Numbered from the stretch's first letter, positions 49,117 through 59,718 are shown. The stretch is DNA of 64,000 bases from Sphingomonas abietis (GCF_027625475.1 NZ_CP115174.1:1116001-1180000), one strand, 5' to 3'. The notes: a model not told the origin generated them from the letters alone. A program made the numbers and translations.

Positions 49117-49752
49117 TTAGGAGGAGCGCGTCCGGCGGATGGCGCGGACGCGGTGCCAGACGTAGAAGGCGCCGAGGATCACGATCGCGGCGACCACCAC
49201 CAGATCGAGCTGGTGCATCACCGCCTTCAGCTGCGGATCATTGTTCCACGCCTGGCCGAGATGCTTGCCGATCAGCGCCAGCACGAAGCACCACGGCCAG
49301 GAGCCGACGAAGGTGTAGATGTGGAAGCGGGTCTGGTTCATCCGCGCCATGCCGGCGGGGACGGCGATCACGCTGCGGATCACCGGCAGCAGGCGACCGA
49401 TCAGCACCGCCAGCCCGCCGAAGCGCGCGAAGAAGGCCTCGGCCTTGTCGAGCTCCTCCGGCCCGAGCAGCACCCATTGCCCCCAGCGCAGGATGAAGGC
49501 ACGGCCGCCATATTGGCCGGCATAATAAGCGGGGATCGAGCCGAGGTTGCAGCCGATCGCGCCCGCCGTCGCCACGCCGATCAGGTCGAGCCGGCCGGTC
49601 GAGGCGAGATAGCCGGCGAACGGCATGATGACTTCGGACGGGAGCGGGATGCAGGCGCTCTCGATCGCCATCAGCAGCGCGACGCCGCCATAGCCCAGCG
49701 CGGAAATGACGGAGATGATCCACGTCGCGACGTGGCCGAGGATGTCGTGCAT
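49117..49752 (-). CDS. DedA/SNARE-associated family membrane protein
   Basis: 211 residues. DedA signatures: ALLMAIESACIPLPSEVIMPFAGYLAS, GSIPAYYAGQYGGR and RLLPVIRSVIAVPAGMARM. Members flip C55-undecaprenyl phosphate or phosphatidylethanolamine. ATG at 49752; the frame is open far upstream but that is a shadow of the transporter gene. Confidence 0.92.
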   Translation of the reverse strand: MHDILGHVATWIISVISALGYGGVALLMAIESACIPLPSEVIMPFAGYLASTGRLDLIGVATAGAIGCNLGSIPAYYAGQYGGRAFILRWGQWVLLGPEELDKAEAFFARFGGLAVLIGRLLPVIRSVIAVPAGMARMNQTRFHIYTFVGSWPWCFVLALIGKHLGQAWNNDPQLKAVMHQLDLVVVAAIVILGAFYVWHRVRAIRRTRSS

Positions 49753-49798
49753 GGCGATGATCTGTCCGAGCCGGAGGCGTTTGTCTAGGCGGGCAAAT

Positions 49799-50686
49799 CT
49801 AGGCCGGCTCCGGGATCGGCGCCTTGGGCCGGGCGCGGGCGAGCAGCACGCCGCCCAGCGCCAGCACGAAGCCGGTGATCTGGATCGGGCCGAGCGTCTC
49901 GCCGAACAGCGCCCAGGCCTCGATCGCGGCGAGCATCGGCACCAGCAGCAGCAGGCTCGACACCCGCGTCGCGCCCTGATGGCGGACCATCCATACGAGC
50001 AGCGAGAGGCCGGCCGCCGACAGCGCCAGCACCGACCAGGCAAGCCCGATCCACAGGATCGGCCGGTTGTCCCAATGATATTGCCCGATCGCCAGCGTCG
50101 CGACGATCGCGACGACCGCGCCGCCGGCATTCTGCACCGCGCCGGAGATGCGGATCGGATCGCTGGACAGCGCGCCGCGCTGGATCATCGTGCCGGCTGT
50201 CATGCCGAGCACGGCGACCACGGCGGCGATCGCGCCCCAGACATCGACCGAGCCGACGCCGCTCTTCATCAGCGTCGGCGCCAGGACGCAGCCGACCCCG
50301 GCGATGGCGACTCCCAAGCCGGCCCAGCTGCGGGCCGCCAGCCGCTCGCCGAACAGGCCGAAGCTCGCCACCGCGACCATCAGCGGCTGCAGGCTGCCGA
50401 GCAGCGACATGATCCCGGCCGGCATCCCGCGCCCAACTGCCCACCAGCTCATGCACAGATAGAAGCCGTGGAGCATCGCGCCGGCGGTCAGGTGCAGCCC
50501 GAGCCGGCGCCCGCGCGGCAGGGCCTCGCGCGCCACGGCGGCGGCGGTGCCGAGCAGCAGCACGGTGAGCAGCAGGCGCGCTGTCAGGAACAGCTCCGGA
50601 GACACGAACGGGATCACGGCGCGCGCGACGATGAAACCGGTCGACCAGATCAGGACGAAGAGGATGGGGGCGGCGGCGGCGAACAT
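49799..50686 (-). CDS. EamA/DMT-family transporter
   Basis: 295 residues, ten hydrophobic helices in two EamA halves. N-terminus MFAAAAPILFVLIWSTGFIVAR; second half GLSLLVWMVRHQGATRVSSLL. ATG at 50686 is preferred over the in-frame ATGs at 50737 and 50731, which would prefix a polar stretch. Substrate unknown (metabolite exporter). Confidence 0.88.
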   Translation of the reverse strand: MFAAAAPILFVLIWSTGFIVARAVIPFVSPELFLTARLLLTVLLLGTAAAVAREALPRGRRLGLHLTAGAMLHGFYLCMSWWAVGRGMPAGIMSLLGSLQPLMVAVASFGLFGERLAARSWAGLGVAIAGVGCVLAPTLMKSGVGSVDVWGAIAAVVAVLGMTAGTMIQRGALSSDPIRISGAVQNAGGAVVAIVATLAIGQYHWDNRPILWIGLAWSVLALSAAGLSLLVWMVRHQGATRVSSLLLLVPMLAAIEAWALFGETLGPIQITGFVLALGGVLLARARPKAPIPEPA

Positions 50687-50815
50687 AGCGCCGCTCTTGG
50701 GGAAGGCAGAGGATGATGTCGATAGGCACATCTTCAAAAAGGCGCCACGGCTTTGATCTTGTGCGCTTCCTGGGTTTGGCTAGCCTGACAGAAGCGGCAA
50801 GGGGTGGGGAAGGCC

Positions 50816-51571
50816 ATGGCTGATTATCGCGATATGCCTGGATCCGCACGGCTCGACGGGGAGAGATCGGGCGGCCTTTTGATCGATCAGCGATCTTTGA
50901 CGATCCGGCAGAAGATTCTCCAAATGGCCAGCATCTTTCTTTGGGTCAGCCTGGGCTTGGCAGTGGTTGTCTATCTAGGAGCGCCGCGTGATCAGTGGTT
51001 GGATCAGGCGCGTTCTAGCTCGGCTATGACGAGTTTGTGGTTTCAGCCGGACGGATGGATCGTCACTGCGTTCATGGTCCCAATGATATTGGGAGGCGTC
51101 GTTCTGGTGCTGAACCTCCGGGCGATGCTCAAGTTGACGGTGCTTGCCCTGCTATTCGCCACGCTGGTCGGGGGCACGGCGCTAGCGCAGCGCGGATATG
51201 TCATGGTGATGGACGATCGGGTGCTGATTCATCCCGCGCTGCCATGGCATCATGACGTTTATTTCGCGCTGGCTGATGCGACGGTAACCGCTCGCGGGTG
51301 TCATCTCTGGCATAGCAAAAGTACCGCTCATCATCAGATTATCTTCAAAGTGCGCGGCGGCCCCGATGGTGGCCAGACCGTCGATCTGGGCGAAGCGGCC
51401 GATCGTGATATCGGAGCGTGGCTGGCCGTGATGCGCGACTATGATGACGGTTATCTGCCTTTTCCTGAGCAGGCCGGCCGCCATGCAGCGCATGATCCGG
51501 AGTGTCTGCGCTATTGGCTCGATGGACTCAGTTCACAGCAAGCGAGCCAGTTCGCCAGATTGCTCGGCTGA
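50816..51571 (+). CDS. Hypothetical membrane protein with two helices
   Basis: 251 residues. Helices at about 35-55 (FLWVSLGLAVVVYLGA) and two close ones at 80-125 (IVTAFMVPMILGGVVLVLNL, LTVLALLFATLVGGTALA), then a soluble C-domain with RVLIHPALPWHHDVYFALAD and CHLWHSKSTAHH. No family recognised. Codon use is less GC-biased than in neighbouring genes, pointing to later acquisition. GGGGAAGG precedes ATG 50816. Confidence 0.7.
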   Translation: MADYRDMPGSARLDGERSGGLLIDQRSLTIRQKILQMASIFLWVSLGLAVVVYLGAPRDQWLDQARSSSAMTSLWFQPDGWIVTAFMVPMILGGVVLVLNLRAMLKLTVLALLFATLVGGTALAQRGYVMVMDDRVLIHPALPWHHDVYFALADATVTARGCHLWHSKSTAHHQIIFKVRGGPDGGQTVDLGEAADRDIGAWLAVMRDYDDGYLPFPEQAGRHAAHDPECLRYWLDGLSSQQASQFARLLG

Positions 51572-51627
51572 CGACATCATGCGCTCCAAGGCAGCATATA
51601 TCGTCAGTGATCGAACGGCGATCCGAC

Positions 51628-52158
51628 CTAACGCGCCGCCGTCACCGCCGGCGCCGGTTCCGCCAGCAACGGGCCGACCACGGCGTCGAGAGTCTGCTGG
51701 TCGAAGGCGTCGGCCTTGGCGTAGCGGACCACGCCGGCGCGATCGATGATATAGCTGGTCGGCACGCCGCCGAGCGTCTGGAAGGCCGAACCCGAGACGC
51801 GATGGGCGAGCGGGAAGGCCAGCATCGCGGACAGCGGCTTGAGCATATAATCGGGCACCGAATCCTCGGTCGCCACCGCGAAGACGCGCAGGCCATCCTT
51901 GGCGTGCTGCCGGTAATAAGCGTCGATCGCGGGCAGCTCGCGCTTGCAGGGGCCGCACCAGGTCGCCCACAGATTGATCATCACCACCTGTCCGCGCAGC
52001 TGGTCGGACGTGATCTTCTGCTTGTCGAACATGGTGACCATATAGGCGGGCGCAGCCTGTCCGGGATGCAGCGCGTTCGCCGCCGAGGCTCCGATCATCG
52101 TGGAGAGCAGGACTGCGGCGACCGTGAATCCCGAGACTTTCCGAACCGCCATCTGCAT
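51628..52158 (-). CDS. TlpA/ResA-like periplasmic thiol reductase
   Basis: 176 residues. Signal peptide (FTVAAVLLSTMIGASAANA), then a thioredoxin fold with WATWCGPCKREL and the cis-Pro loop GGVPTSYIID. Probably keeps periplasmic cysteines reduced, for example in cytochrome c maturation; the DsbD-like protein at 9351 could supply electrons. Confidence 0.92.
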   Translation of the reverse strand: MQMAVRKVSGFTVAAVLLSTMIGASAANALHPGQAAPAYMVTMFDKQKITSDQLRGQVVMINLWATWCGPCKRELPAIDAYYRQHAKDGLRVFAVATEDSVPDYMLKPLSAMLAFPLAHRVSGSAFQTLGGVPTSYIIDRAGVVRYAKADAFDQQTLDAVVGPLLAEPAPAVTAAR

Positions 52159-52208
52159 CCCCCCGTCGTCGTTGCCCCGCGCTGCCCCCAGCGCCGCCGC
52201 CCCGGCCG

Positions 52209-53513
52209 CTACAGGATGTAGCGGCTGAGGTCGGTGTTCTTCGCGACGCCGGCAAGCTGCCCTTCGACATAGGCGGCGTCAACGGTGAGCGTGCTGCCCT
52301 GGCGATCCTCCGCCTCGAAGCTGACTTCCTCGAGCAATTTCTCCATCACCGTCTGGAGCCGGCGGGCGCCGATATTCTCGACGCTGTCATTCACCTGCGC
52401 GGCGATCCTGGCGATCGCCCGGATGCCGTCGTCGGTGAAGGCGATGGTGACGCCCTCGGTGCCGATCAGCCCGACATATTGCTGGGTGAGCGACGCGCGC
52501 GTGTCGGTCAGGATCGCGACGAAATCCTCCTCGGTCAGCGCCTTCAGCTCGACGCGGATCGGCAGGCGGCCCTGGAGTTCGGGGAGCAGGTCACTCGGCT
52601 TGGCGACATGGAACGCGCCCGATGCGATGAAGAGCACATGGTCGGTCTTCATCGGGCCGTATTTGGTGGCGACCGTGGTGCCCTCGATCAGCGGCAGCAG
52701 GTCGCGCTGCACGCCCTCGCGGCTGACCGAGCCGCCGCGCACGTCGGACACCGCGATCTTGTCGATCTCGTCGAGGAAGACGATGCCGTTCGCTTCCGCA
52801 TCGGCCAGCGCGGCGCGGTTGAGGTCGTCGCTGTCGAGCCGCTTGTCGCTCTCCTCCTCGACCAGCTTCTTCCAGGCATCGCGCACCGGCAGCTTGCGGC
52901 GCTTGACCGGCTTGTTGCCGCCGAACGCCTTGCCCATCATGTCGGACAGGTTGATCATGCCGACCTGGCCGCCCATGCCGGGCACCTCGAACGGGGCCTG
53001 CGGCGTATCCTCGACCTCGATCTCGATCTCCTTGTCGTCGAGCTGGCCGTCGTGGAAGCGCTGGGTGAAGGCGATGCGCGTCGCTTCCGAGGCATCCTTG
53101 CCGACCAGCGCCTCGAGCAGGCGGCCGAGCGCGGCCTCCTGCGCCTTGTCCTTCACCGCGACGCGGCGGCGCTCGCGCTCCAGCCGGATCGAATCCTCGA
53201 CTAGATCGCGGGCGATCTGCTCGACGTCGCGGCCGACATAGCCGACCTCGGTGAACTTGGTGGCCTCGACCTTCACGAACGGCGCGTCGGCGAGCTTGGC
53301 CAGGCGGCGGCTGATCTCGGTCTTGCCGCAGCCGGTGGGGCCGATCATCAGGATGTTCTTGGGGCTGACCTCGTCGCGCAGGTCGGCGCCGAGCCGCTGG
53401 CGCCGCCAACGGTTCCTGAGCGCGACCGCGACGGCGCGCTTGGCGTCGGCCTGACCGATGATGTGCTCGTCCAGCGCGCGGACGATGGCTTTGGGGGTGA
53501 GGGCGTCGTTCAT
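52209..53513 (-). CDS. hslU: HslU ATPase subunit of the HslVU protease
   Basis: 434 residues. AAA+ unfoldase: [23 protein letters not shown], Walker [29 protein letters not shown] (pore loop), IVFLDEIDK (Walker B) and [22 protein letters not shown] (sensor 2), C-terminal LSRYIL that docks into HslV. ATG 53513. Confidence 0.97.
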   Translation of the reverse strand: MNDALTPKAIVRALDEHIIGQADAKRAVAVALRNRWRRQRLGADLRDEVSPKNILMIGPTGCGKTEISRRLAKLADAPFVKVEATKFTEVGYVGRDVEQIARDLVEDSIRLERERRRVAVKDKAQEAALGRLLEALVGKDASEATRIAFTQRFHDGQLDDKEIEIEVEDTPQAPFEVPGMGGQVGMINLSDMMGKAFGGNKPVKRRKLPVRDAWKKLVEEESDKRLDSDDLNRAALADAEANGIVFLDEIDKIAVSDVRGGSVSREGVQRDLLPLIEGTTVATKYGPMKTDHVLFIASGAFHVAKPSDLLPELQGRLPIRVELKALTEEDFVAILTDTRASLTQQYVGLIGTEGVTIAFTDDGIRAIARIAAQVNDSVENIGARRLQTVMEKLLEEVSFEAEDRQGSTLTVDAAYVEGQLAGVAKNTDLSRYIL

Positions 53514-53525
53514 TCTTCTATTCTC

Positions 53526-53626
53526 CCCCCTCCCTGGAAGGGAGGGGACGGGGGTGGGTTCGTCTGGGGCGTGGGCTGCGCGATACGGATGCGAACCCAC
53601 CCCAACCCCTCCCTTTCAGGGAGGGG
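53526..53626. repeat. Family-2 palindromic repeat, copy 2, between hslV and hslU
   Basis: CCCTCCCTGGAAGGGAGGGG to CCCCTCCCTTTCAGGGAGGGG with inner GGGTGGGTTCG/CGAACCCACCC. It fills the hslV-hslU gap and would form a long hairpin in a shared transcript. Confidence 0.92.
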
Positions 53627-53634
53627 CTTCGGGT

Positions 53635-54189
53635 TCAGGAGGCTGACTCCAGCGTCTCGATGGTCAGCCGGTCGTTGGTGAACACGCAGATCTCGGCGGC
53701 GACCGCCATCGCCTTGCGGCAGACCGTCTCGGCGTCCGATTCGTAATCGACCAGCGCGCGCGCCGCGGAAAGCGCGTAGTTGCCGCCCGATCCGATCGCG
53801 GCGATGCCATGTTCCGGCTCCAGCACGTCGCCATTGCCGGTGAGGATCAAAGTCACCTCCTTGTCGGCGACGATCATCAGCGCTTCGAGGTTGCGGAGAT
53901 ATTTGTCGGTTCGCCAATCCTTGGCGAGTTCCACCGCGGCGCGCATCAGCTGGCCGTGATGACGCTCCAGCTTGGCCTCCAGTCGCTCGAACAGGGTGAA
54001 GGCGTCGGCGGTGGCGCCGGCGAAACCGGCGATCACGCCGCCGTCGTGAAGGGTGCGCACCTTGCGCGCATTGGGCTTCATCACGGTGTTGCCCATGGAA
54101 ACCTGGCCGTCGCCGGCGATCACCACCTTGCCACCGCGCCGCACCGAAAGGATCGTGGTGCCGTGCCAGCCGATCTTGTCTTCGCTCAT
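53635..54189 (-). CDS. hslV: HslV peptidase subunit
   Basis: 184 residues. Short propeptide [10 protein letters not shown] precedes the N-terminal nucleophile Thr11 (TTILSVRRG). [13 protein letters not shown] and the conserved GSGGNYAL are family marks. Partner of HslU downstream; distinct from Anbu at 19867. Confidence 0.97.
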   Translation of the reverse strand: MSEDKIGWHGTTILSVRRGGKVVIAGDGQVSMGNTVMKPNARKVRTLHDGGVIAGFAGATADAFTLFERLEAKLERHHGQLMRAAVELAKDWRTDKYLRNLEALMIVADKEVTLILTGNGDVLEPEHGIAAIGSGGNYALSAARALVDYESDAETVCRKAMAVAAEICVFTNDRLTIETLESAS

Positions 54190-54250
54190 GAAATTCCCGC
54201 TCAGATGTTACGGAGCCGGATATGGTGCGCGTAGAGCCGGGTGCAACGGG

Positions 54251-54931
54251 TCAGGCTTCGGGCCGGCCCTTGAAGCCCTGCGCCACCACATACCATTCGG
54301 AGGATTCCTTGCGGCTGGCGGGCGGCTTGGCGTGCTTCACCGCGGTGAAGTTGCGCTTGAGCTCGGCGACCAGTTCGCTGTCGGCGCCGCCGGCCAGCAC
54401 CTTGGCGACGAAGGTGCCGCCCTTGCGCAGGATCTCGGTGGCGAACAGCCCGCCGGCCTCGACCAGCGCCATCGTGCGCAGATGATCGGTCTGCTGATGG
54501 CCGACGGTGTTGGCGGCCATGTCCGACAGCACCAGATCGGCCTCGCCGCCCAGCGCCTCGGTCAGCACGCGGGGAGCGTCGTCATCCAGAAAGTCCATCA
54601 TGAGGATCGTCACGTCGTCGATCGGATCGACCGGCAGCAGATCGATCCCTACGACCTTCGCCTTGGGGCATTTGCGGCGGACCACCTGGGTCCAGCCGCC
54701 CGGCGCGATGCCGAGATCGACGACGCGGGTGACGCCCTTGAGGAAGCCGAAGCGCTCGTCCAGCTCGATCAGCTTGTAGGCGGCGCGGCTGCGATAGCCG
54801 TCAGCCTTGGCCTGGCGGACATAGGGATCGTTTAGCTGGCGTTCGAGCCAGCGAACCGACGCGGTGGTGCGGCCCTTGGCGGTCTTGACCCTCTGCCGGC
54901 CGCCGGGGCCGCTGCTGCGCGTGATGCTCAT
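54251..54931 (-). CDS. rlmE: 23S rRNA 2'-O-methyltransferase RlmE
   Basis: 226 residues. Methylates U2552 of 23S rRNA. DGYRSRAAYKLIELDERF, SAM motif VVDLGIAPGGWTQ, DLVLSDMAAN and the C-terminal K and E (FVAKVLAGG, SSEWYVV) complete the K-D-K-E tetrad. Lies 9 bases after the ppx/gppA stop, so the two form an operon. Confidence 0.95.
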   Translation of the reverse strand: MSITRSSGPGGRQRVKTAKGRTTASVRWLERQLNDPYVRQAKADGYRSRAAYKLIELDERFGFLKGVTRVVDLGIAPGGWTQVVRRKCPKAKVVGIDLLPVDPIDDVTILMMDFLDDDAPRVLTEALGGEADLVLSDMAANTVGHQQTDHLRTMALVEAGGLFATEILRKGGTFVAKVLAGGADSELVAELKRNFTAVKHAKPPASRKESSEWYVVAQGFKGRPEA

Positions 54932-54940
54932 CTGGCGGCC

Positions 54941-55927
54941 TTAGACGACCGAGCCGTCGCGGGCCATCAGCGAACGCAATATGCCCTCGCGAATGCCGCG
55001 ATCGGCGACGCCGAGCTTGTCGGCCGGCCAGATATCGAGGATCGCCTCCAGGATCGCGCAGCCCGCCACCACCAGATCGGCGCGCTCGTTGCCGATGCAG
55101 GGTACGGTCGCGCGCTCGCGGACGGTCATGCCCGAAAGGCGCAGCGAGATGCCGCGCATCGCGTCCGCCGGCACCACCAGCCCATCGACCGCGCGGCGAT
55201 CATAGGCCGGCAGCCCGAGATGCAGGCTGGCGAGGGTCGTCACCGTGCCGCTGGTGCCGAGCAGGCGCGGCGGCACCAGCGGGCGGGGCAGGGTGGCAGC
55301 GAAATCGGCGAAGGCGCCCGCGACGCGGTTCTTCATGCGGGCATAGGCCGCGATCGATTGCGCAGTATCGTCCGAACGGCGGCCGCCTTCGGCCTCGGTG
55401 AGCGAGACCACCCCCCATGGCGCCGAAAACCAGTCGAGGATGCGGCAGGTGCCGTCGTCATCGGTTTCGACCAGCACCAGCTCGGTCGAGCCGCCGCCGA
55501 TATCGAAGATCAGCGCCGGGCCATCGCCGGCCGGCAGCAGCGCCTGGCAGCCGAGCACGGCCAGCCGCGCCTCCTCGCCGGGATCGATCACGTCGAGCAG
55601 GATGCCGGTCTCGGCCCGCACCTTGTCCACGAACGCGCGGCCATTGGTGGCACGGCGGCAAGCCTCGGTCGCGACCGAGCGGACGAGGGTGACGTGGCGC
55701 CGGCGCAGCTTGTCCGCGCAGATCGACAATGCGGCGACGCCGCGCGCGATCGCCGCATCGGAAATGCGCCCCGACGAGGCGAGGCCTTCGCCGAGCCGGA
55801 CGATGCGCGAGAAGGCGTCGATGATCACGAACCCGTCGGCCGACGGGCGCGCGATCAGCAGACGGCAATTGTTGGTGCCCAAATCGAGCGCCGCATAGGT
55901 GCGGCGCTGTTCCGCGTCCCGCTTCAT
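54941..55927 (-). CDS. Ppx/GppA exopolyphosphatase-family protein
   Basis: 328 residues. Actin-like fold: AALDLGTNNCRLLIAR, GGGSTELVLVE, LLGTSGTVTTLA. Hydrolyses polyphosphate or pppGpp. It lacks the C-terminal HD domain of long PPX, so it matches the short form. Start at 55927 (MKRDAEQRRTY) is uncertain; the frame continues upstream. Confidence 0.88.
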   Translation of the reverse strand: MKRDAEQRRTYAALDLGTNNCRLLIARPSADGFVIIDAFSRIVRLGEGLASSGRISDAAIARGVAALSICADKLRRRHVTLVRSVATEACRRATNGRAFVDKVRAETGILLDVIDPGEEARLAVLGCQALLPAGDGPALIFDIGGGSTELVLVETDDDGTCRILDWFSAPWGVVSLTEAEGGRRSDDTAQSIAAYARMKNRVAGAFADFAATLPRPLVPPRLLGTSGTVTTLASLHLGLPAYDRRAVDGLVVPADAMRGISLRLSGMTVRERATVPCIGNERADLVVAGCAILEAILDIWPADKLGVADRGIREGILRSLMARDGSVV

Positions 55928-56150
55928 CGGCGGGGGCTTACGGCCCTGCGTGCCGGAATGTCTCCCGGCGCGCGGCCTGACGCTGGCGGCATCGTGCGCC
56001 ATCGGCCGCTGATCCAATCCAAAAAAATGTCCCGGCGGACGATCCCGCCGATGCTTGCCGAGGAAGGTATAGATGCAAAAGCTTCGCTGCAAGGCCATCG
56101 GGCGTTGACACGGCAGGCGGACGAATCTAGATGGCCCGCCTGCCTGATGC

Positions 56151-56224
56151 TGCCCTGTCGTCTAAAGGTAAGACTACGGACTCTGACTCCGTTAATTGAG
56201 GTTCGAATCCTCACGGGGCATCCA
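56151..56224 (+). tRNA. tRNA-Gln (CTG)
   Basis: 74 bases with CCA. Acceptor TGCCCTG pairs with CGGGGCA (one T-G pair); anticodon loop CTCTGAC gives CTG; T loop GGTTCGAATCC. Confidence 0.95.
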
Positions 56225-56270
56225 GGCAAGACATTTGCCGGATCATGCATCGAAGACCGGATTGCGGGAT

Positions 56271-57239
56271 ATGACTGACCATAGCCTCCCGATCCGCGTC
56301 GCGGCTCTGTACCGATTCACGCCCTTCCACGATATCGAGGCGATCCGCGGGCCGCTGGCGCAGCTGTGCTGCGCGCGCGGCGTGAAGGGCACGCTGTTGC
56401 TCGCCCCCGAAGGCATCAACGGCACCATTGCCGGCGATGACGATGCGATCGAGGTCGTGCTGGCCCATGTGCGCGCCCTGCCGGGCTGCGCGGAGCTGGA
56501 TGTCAAATTCTCACGCGCGGAAAGCCTGCCCTTTCATCGCATGAAGGTCCGCATCAAGCGCGAGATCGTGACGATGGGGGAAGAGGGCATCGATCCGCTG
56601 ACCGATGTCGGCCATTATGTCGCGCCGGAGGACTGGAACGCGCTGATCGCCGAACCCGGCACGATCCTGATCGACACCCGCAACGATTATGAGGTCGCGA
56701 TCGGCACCTTCGCCGGCGCGATCGATCCCCAAACCCCGACCTTCCGCGATTTCCCCGCCTGGTTCCGGGCGAATCGCGAATCGCTGCTGGGCGCGGGCGC
56801 GCCGCCCAAGATCGCGATGTTCTGCACCGGCGGCATACGCTGCGAGAAATCGACCGCCTTCCTCAAGGCGGAAGGGCTGGACGAGGTCTATCACCTGAAG
56901 GGCGGCATCCTCAAATATCTGGAAACGGTGGCCCCGGAAGACAGCCTGTGGGAAGGCGAATGCTTCGTCTTCGACCAGCGCGTGACGATCACCCACGGGC
57001 TGGGGCAGGGAACCCACGAACTCTGCCATGCCTGCCGCCGCCCGATCGATGCGGCGGCCAAGGCGTCGCCGCTCTATGCCGAGGGCGTCAGCTGCCCCGC
57101 TTGCCATGCCGAACGCAGCGACGCGCAGCGCGCCGGCTATGCCGAGCGGATGCGGCAGACGATGCTGGCGGATGCGCGCGGTATGGCCCATGTCGGCGCC
57201 GTCCTGCCGCACCACGCCGCCGGGCCGCGTGACGGCTAG
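56271..57239 (+). CDS. trhO: tRNA uridine-34 hydroxylase TrhO (rhodanese-type)
   Basis: 322 residues. N-domain [19 protein letters not shown] with [14 protein letters not shown], rhodanese domain with active-site Cys in [14 protein letters not shown]-terminal Cys pairs ([15 protein letters not shown]). Hydroxylates U34 in tRNAs (5-hydroxyuridine). It follows tRNA-Gln by 46 bases. Confidence 0.93.
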   Translation: MTDHSLPIRVAALYRFTPFHDIEAIRGPLAQLCCARGVKGTLLLAPEGINGTIAGDDDAIEVVLAHVRALPGCAELDVKFSRAESLPFHRMKVRIKREIVTMGEEGIDPLTDVGHYVAPEDWNALIAEPGTILIDTRNDYEVAIGTFAGAIDPQTPTFRDFPAWFRANRESLLGAGAPPKIAMFCTGGIRCEKSTAFLKAEGLDEVYHLKGGILKYLETVAPEDSLWEGECFVFDQRVTITHGLGQGTHELCHACRRPIDAAAKASPLYAEGVSCPACHAERSDAQRAGYAERMRQTMLADARGMAHVGAVLPHHAAGPRDG

Positions 57240-57855
57240 GCCGATCCTCTACAGCTTCCGGCGCTGCCCCTATGCGATGCGGGCGAGGCTGGCGCTGCTG
57301 GTGAGCGGAACGCAGTGCGAATGGCGCGAGGTGAAGCTCGCCGCCAAGCCCGCCGAGATGGTGGCGCTGTCCCCCAAGGCGACGGTGCCGGTGCTGTCTC
57401 TGCCGGACGGGCGGGTGATCGACCAGAGCCTCGACATCATGCGCTGGGCGTTGGCGGGGAACGACCCGGAAAGCTGGCTGGACGGCGTGGACGACGCCCT
57501 GATCGCGGCCAATGACGGCGCGTTCAAGCATCATCTCGATCGCTACAAATATCCGCACCGCCACGGGTCCGATCCGGGCGAACATCGCGCCGCGGGGCTG
57601 GCGATGCTCGGTGCGATCGAGGAACGGCTGGCGGACGCGCCTTTCCTCCACGGTGTCCGGCGCGGGCTGACCGATGCGGCGATCATCCCCTTCGTCCGCC
57701 AGTTCGCCGCCACCGATCGGGCGTGGTTCGACGCCCAGCCGCTGCCTCATGTCCGCGACTGGCTGGACGGCTATATCGCCGCCGCCCTGTTCGAGCGCAT
57801 GATGGCGCGCACCGAACCTTGGCGGCCCGGTGATGCGCCGATCGCGCTGGGCTGA
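57229..57855 (+). CDS. Glutathione S-transferase-like protein
   Basis: 208 residues. [21 protein letters not shown] is a thioredoxin-like active site with [24 protein letters not shown] binds glutathione. GTG at 57229 overlaps the end of trhO by 11 bases, indicating coupling. Confidence 0.9.
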   Translation: MTARPILYSFRRCPYAMRARLALLVSGTQCEWREVKLAAKPAEMVALSPKATVPVLSLPDGRVIDQSLDIMRWALAGNDPESWLDGVDDALIAANDGAFKHHLDRYKYPHRHGSDPGEHRAAGLAMLGAIEERLADAPFLHGVRRGLTDAAIIPFVRQFAATDRAWFDAQPLPHVRDWLDGYIAAALFERMMARTEPWRPGDAPIALG

Positions 57856-57858
57856 GGC

Positions 57859-59718
57859 TCAGGCCTTGGCGGTGGCAATGTAGCGGTCGACGATGCGCTC
57901 CAGCAGCGTCAGCGGCACATTGCCCGATAGCACCACCGCATCGTCGAAGCGCCGCAGATCGAAGCGGCCGCCCAAGGCGGCCTGCGCCTTCAGACGGAGC
58001 ATGTTGATCTGGTTGTGGCCCATCTTGTAGCCGCAGGCCTGCCCCGGCATCGCGCAATAGCGGGTGACCTCGCTCTGCACCTCGGCGAGCGACGATCCGG
58101 TGTTGGCGCGCATCCAGTCGATGCCCTGCTGGAGCGTCCAGCGCTTGGCGTGGATGCCGGTATCGACCACCAGCCGGCAGGCGCGGAAGCCGATCGACTG
58201 GAGATAGCCGAGCTTGCCCAGCGGATCGCCCTCATAGACGCCCAGTTCGTCGGCCAGCTGCTCGGAATAGAGCGCCCAGCCTTCCGAATAGGCGTTGAAC
58301 GCGAGATAGGTGCGGAGCAGCGGCAACCGGTTGGCATATTCGCCCTGCCAGACATGGCCGGGAATGCCCTCATGATAGCAGAGCGTCGGCAGCGAGAAGC
58401 GCGGCCAGACGTGCATGTCCTTGAGGTTGATATAGTAATTGCCCGGCACCTTGCCGTCGATCGAGCCGGCGGCGGCATAGCCGAGCGGCGCGCCGTCCTG
58501 GATCGAGACGGGCACGGGTTTGATGATCAGCTTGCCCTGCACCAAGGTCGCGAAGGCGCGGGGCAGGCGGGGGCGGACATCGGCGATGCGACCGTTGAGA
58601 TAGGCGAGCAGCTGGGCGCGGCCGGCGTCGCTGTCGGCGAACAGCTGGTCCGGGCGCTTGGCGAGCGCCTCCATCCGTGCGCCGACGCTGCCCTGGGTCA
58701 GCCCCTGCGCCTTGAGCAGGATGTCCATCTCCGACTGGATCCTCGCGATCTGCTCGCGGCCGAGCGCGTGCATCTCCTCGGCGCTGGCGGTGGTGGTGGT
58801 GCCGGCGCGCAGCGTCCACGCATAATAATCCTCGCCCTGCGGCAGCTTCCACACCCCGGCATCGGCGGTGGCGACGGCGCGCGAGGCCTTCAGCGCGGCG
58901 ATCTGGCGATCGAGTGCTGGGGCGACCTTCGATCGGGCCAGCGCCTCGCCCTGTTCGGCGAAGCGATCGGGCAGGCCGGCCGCCTTGGCCTTGCGGCGGA
59001 GCGACCCGACCAGCTCCCAGTCGCCGACCGGCGCAGCACGGGAGGTCGTCATCTGGCCGAGGACGATATCGAGGATGAAGTCGGGCGCGACGACACCGGC
59101 TGCGCGCTCCCGATCCAGCCGCTCGGTCTCGGCGACCAGTTCGCCGGCATAATCCTCGACCCGGGCGAGATAGGCATCGGCATCGGCGGCATCGGTGACG
59201 GGCTGCTTGCTGTCGAGGAAATCGGGGATGTCGACGAAGGCCCCGCCGAGCTGCGTGACCGTATAAGGCGTGTTGCGGAAGCTGTTCTGGCCGTTCAGCG
59301 CCGCCATGTCGCCATAGGGAAAGCGCCATCCCGCCACCGCGCTCTGGAAGGCGTCCTGCGTGACGTCCAGGTCGAGCGCCTGCGCAGACGAGAGCGGGCC
59401 GCGATCGATCGCCTGGAGGCGCGCCAGCGTCTGCGTCGCCCATGCGCTCCGGCGGTGCTCGGCGGCCAGCGAACGATCGGTCAGCCGGGAACCCAGCACC
59501 GCATATTGGCCGGTGTCGATGCCATAATAGGTCGCGTTCTCGGGATATTCGGTGATCAGCGTCTGCGCGATCTCGGCCAGCAGCGATGCGGCGGCAGCGT
59601 CTGCCGGCGCCACGGCGGCCGGCGCGCCATCGGCGGCGAACGCGGCGCGCGGCAGGGCCAGGCTCGCGGTCAGCCCGGTGGCGCCGGCCAGGATATCCCG
59701 GCGATGGAATCCGCTCAT
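57859..59718 (-). CDS. DUF885 family secreted metallopeptidase-like protein
   Basis: 619 residues. Tat-type signal (HRRDILAGATGLTASLALPR). Motifs: TLCYHEGIPGHVWQGEYA (HExxH-like with His residues), YSEGWALYSEQLADELGVY. DUF885 proteins are M1-like putative zinc peptidases; activity not proven. Gene converges with the GST gene. Confidence 0.87.
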   Translation of the reverse strand: MSGFHRRDILAGATGLTASLALPRAAFAADGAPAAVAPADAAAASLLAEIAQTLITEYPENATYYGIDTGQYAVLGSRLTDRSLAAEHRRSAWATQTLARLQAIDRGPLSSAQALDLDVTQDAFQSAVAGWRFPYGDMAALNGQNSFRNTPYTVTQLGGAFVDIPDFLDSKQPVTDAADADAYLARVEDYAGELVAETERLDRERAAGVVAPDFILDIVLGQMTTSRAAPVGDWELVGSLRRKAKAAGLPDRFAEQGEALARSKVAPALDRQIAALKASRAVATADAGVWKLPQGEDYYAWTLRAGTTTTASAEEMHALGREQIARIQSEMDILLKAQGLTQGSVGARMEALAKRPDQLFADSDAGRAQLLAYLNGRIADVRPRLPRAFATLVQGKLIIKPVPVSIQDGAPLGYAAAGSIDGKVPGNYYINLKDMHVWPRFSLPTLCYHEGIPGHVWQGEYANRLPLLRTYLAFNAYSEGWALYSEQLADELGVYEGDPLGKLGYLQSIGFRACRLVVDTGIHAKRWTLQQGIDWMRANTGSSLAEVQSEVTRYCAMPGQACGYKMGHNQINMLRLKAQAALGGRFDLRRFDDAVVLSGNVPLTLLERIVDRYIATAKA

